DNA of 64,000 nt, taken from positions 1 to 64,000 of the forward strand of contig JADGJC010000209.1 in the NCBI GenBank assembly GCA_027596075.1, given 5' to 3'. The position numbers and the translations under genes are program-made. Shown one piece after another: positions 62,101 to 64,000 of the stretch. Source of the stretch: Rhizophlyctis rosea. Its lineage: Eukaryota > Chytridiomycota > Chytridiomycetes > Rhizophlyctidales > Rhizophlyctidaceae. Within the stretch, counting starts at the first letter, position 1, and each line of letters begins with the position of its first letter. Below the pieces are notes generated by a model. The model was not told the origin of the DNA. It did not search any database and saw only the letters and a list, made by a program, of their open reading frames with translations.

Positions 62101-62759
62101 AGTTGGTCACTGACCTTCTCGGCCAAAAGAAGCCTGCTGCCTGGCCCTCCGACAAAGCCGCCCCACACAACATCCGCACCCGTCGTCGCAAGCGTGGAGG
62201 CGTCGTTGAGCTCGAAACCAACAGCCCTCCAGACGAAGTCGCTCCCCTCCCGGAACTCCCTCCCAAAACTGAATGGACCTGGGTCCGCGTCGCCCCCACA
62301 TCTGCCTTCCCCCACGACGGCGGCGCAGTCGTCAAACGCGGTGCCGTCCAAATCGCCGTTTTCAACTTCGCATCCCGTAACAAGTGGTACGCGACTCAGA
62401 ACATGTGCCCACACAAGCGGGCGTTCGTGTTGTCCCAAGGTATTCTTGGGTCTGAGGCGAAGGGTGACGACGACTACGGCGTTCCCAAGGTGTCCTGCCC
62501 AATGCACAAGAAGAACTTCAGCTTGGAGGACGGGAAGTGTTTGACGGGTGAGGAGTACAAGCTAGAGACGTGGGAGGTTAGGATTGTGGAGGACCATGTC
62601 GAGCTGTTCCTACCTCCCGAGCAGGCATTGGACGACATCCTTGCCACGGAGTTGTGGATGGTTACGGCGCAAGAGAGCGGGCAGGAGGCGGCGCCTGGAG
62701 TAGAAGTTGCGGGAGGCTGCGCTAGTGGTGGTTGCGGAGATAAGAAACTAGAGTGGTGA
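59129..62759 (+). CDS. Nitrite reductase [NAD(P)H], fused NirB-NirD type
   Basis: Reduces nitrite to ammonium in nitrate assimilation, in the cytosol. Five exons: 59129-59172, 59260-59414, 59496-60374, 60433-61942 and 62015-62759, giving 1110 residues, typical for fungi. The first 60 residues are a Ser/Thr/Pro-rich leader. An FAD fold starts with PIIVIGLGMVGLRF (about 62-75), and the NAD fold has VVIGGGLLGLEAA (about 206). A BFD-like [2Fe-2S] domain shows VCSCNNVTKG and GTSCGGCMP (about 492-535). The sirohaem/[4Fe-4S] ligands are in SCVGSEWCRYG and SGCIRECAEAQ (about 711 and 751). A C-terminal Rieske-like domain has CPHKRAF and SCPMHKKNF (about 993 and 1024). The tail GGCASGGCGDKKLEW adds two Cys. 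No nitrate reductase or transporter gene lies in the window. Confidence 0.96.
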
Positions 62760-63661
62760 TCAAGGAATATGGTTGACCGAGGGAATGGGGGTTTGAATTA
62801 GGTCTATGATCCATGGTAGCCGATCGTTTGTAAATATGTAGGATATCCACGGGCATTTCGCCTGCTATATACAGTAGTTAGGAATGCATAAGGCATTAGG
62901 CCTTCATCACCTGTCAAAATACAATAATACAATGATATTTTTTCCTTCAATTTCTCTCGGTTGGCGCATCACTTTGCTCAGTTATCCGGAGTCACTGTTG
63001 AGCAACTATGTGGATGGATAATCAGCGGTATGGTGAAATGAGTGGTTGATATCTCATAAGATTGTGGTAGATCTTGCTCGGCAGTGACTCCAGGTAGCAT
63101 GGGTCATTACGTATTCGTTTCACATAACTCTCTGGCACCCAGAATTGTGAACTATTTTACCAATCTATGATGCACATAGAAGATGGGGAGTCCAATGCAA
63201 AATCCGTAACTGTAGTCCCCATAGGGCGCATGGATGTCTGGTGGCCAAAAAGGGCGCGGACCGATAACCCATACATCCAGGCCAACGGCTGGACTGCGCA
63301 GTTGGCGGTGGGACACCAGTGCCCGCTTCCCCTGGAGCTGCCGCAGAAATAGACATCATTGGATGGCGCTAACAGTCAACACGCTGGCGTGAAGATCTGC
63401 ATAAAATGCTACAAGAAACGGGAAAGAGAGGCGAAGAAAAGCACAGCACAGACTCGCAGGATGGTGACATGGCATTTGGCCGATCTGGAGACTGGCGCTC
63501 CAAGATGTGGCTTCGAAGCAACGCGTCACGTTAGACCAGGGTGGGGGTTATTTTTCGGGTCTGAATTTTTCAGGCAATCTGGAGAACTTGTTCAACGTGA
63601 GAATACCCAAGTATCTTCCGCCCGGCATTTGGCTGTCCATTTCACCCTTGCCTGCTTCAAA
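62760..63661. other. Intergenic stretch before the insulysin gene
   Basis: Holds the 3' region of nitrite reductase and the promoter of the peptidase gene. No coding frame is supported. Confidence 0.45.
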
Positions 63662-64000
63662 ATGCCGCCAGTCGGAAAAGAAAACGAGAGCACTGCAAGC
63701 GCTTACAATGCTTTCGACAATATTAAGAAACCAGATTTGGACGACAGGTCTGAGTTTTGTTGTTATGTTTGGACCGCCTACATAGTAGCACCACTCAACT
63801 ATTCTTTCCGCTGTCATTAGACAGTATCGCCTACTTACTTTGAGCAACAAGCTACAAGCTTTGGTAATATCGGACCCTACAACGGATAAGAGTTCAGCGG
63901 CACTCGATGTGCACGTGGGACACTTGTGTGATCCCGACGATGCCGCGGGATTGGCCCACTTTTGTGAACATCTCCGTAGGTTTTTGGCTATTTCAGTCGC
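63662..64000 (+). CDS. Insulysin-type M16 zinc peptidase, N-terminal part (truncated by window end)
   Basis: Zinc metallopeptidase of the M16A family, homologous to insulin-degrading enzyme and yeast Ste23, which cut short peptides in a closed chamber. Exons seen are 63662-63747 and 63821-63975; a donor GTAGGT at 63976 starts the next intron, and the gene continues outside the window. The N-terminus reads [20 protein letters not shown], then [20 protein letters not shown], then the inverted zinc motif HxxEH as [10 protein letters not shown]. All three blocks match insulysins closely. About 80 of the usual roughly 1000 residues are present. There is no signal peptide, so a cytosolic or peroxisomal enzyme is likely. 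Confidence 0.93.

Noticed and set aside
61170..62507. 445-codon open frame on the minus strand across nitrite reductase
   Set aside because: It is antisense to a firmly identified enzyme, its composition follows the codon bias of the plus strand, and it has no family-like motif.
1..64000. rRNA, tRNA, CRISPR arrays, complete transposons or prokaryotic operons
   Set aside because: Reading both strands I found no tRNA-like arm set, repeat-spacer array, transposase or reverse transcriptase frame, or terminal repeats; a covariance-model tRNA scan and a repeat search would be decisive.

Overview
The window looks like nuclear DNA of a fungus, most likely an early-diverging, zoosporic (chytrid-like) one. 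The genes are split by many short GT-AG introns, mostly about 40-100 bases, and there are no operons, Shine-Dalgarno sites or bacterial gene spacing. The content combines fungal genes (THI6-type thiamine enzyme, VID27, Pns1, Kha1-type antiporter, fused nitrite reductase) with an Integrator subunit 2 homologue, which the usual Dikarya models lack, and an IQ-motif protein of a kind common in flagellated cells. The lineage is an inference; no rRNA or marker locus is present. I worked out splice structures by hand. For most genes the exon lengths sum to a multiple of three and the joined protein matches its family, which is the main support for the coordinates.

Layout. 0-2 kb: a divergent pair, an unknown beta-rich protein (minus) and a coiled-coil protein with a virus-type nuclease-like motif (plus). 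2.6-7 kb: a family III CoA-transferase, the kinetochore protein Spc24 and the exon-junction protein Y14. 7.6-11.5 kb: a frame-broken remnant and a 13-exon IQ-motif protein. 11.8-18.5 kb: a secreted large-subunit catalase and a K+/H+ antiporter. 19.5-26.1 kb: three membrane-anchored proteins in a row (kelch ectodomain, large glycoprotein, SH3 protein). 26.4-33.7 kb: VID27, a CDK10-type kinase and an SPFH/Band 7 protein. 34.9-36.0 kb: an unknown gene with an in-frame stop. 37.4-44.3 kb: a CsbD-like gene, the choline-transporter-like Pns1 and a membrane protein with 11-residue repeats. 44.6-48.3 kb: THI6 and a selenoprotein-W-like Rdx protein. 48.6-58 kb: INTS2 and a SWI/SNF ATPase, convergent. 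59.1-62.8 kb: NAD(P)H nitrite reductase. 63.7 kb to the end: the start of an insulysin-type peptidase.

The genes do not form one pathway. Recurring themes are RNA and chromatin machinery (Y14, INTS2, CDK10, Snf2, Spc24), metabolism (nitrite, thiamine, CoA transfer, peroxide) and membrane or surface proteins. The most unusual structural feature is a DNA-level copy of the 5' part of the nitrite reductase gene, its intron included, lying inside the oversized first intron of the CsbD-like gene about 21.5 kb away.
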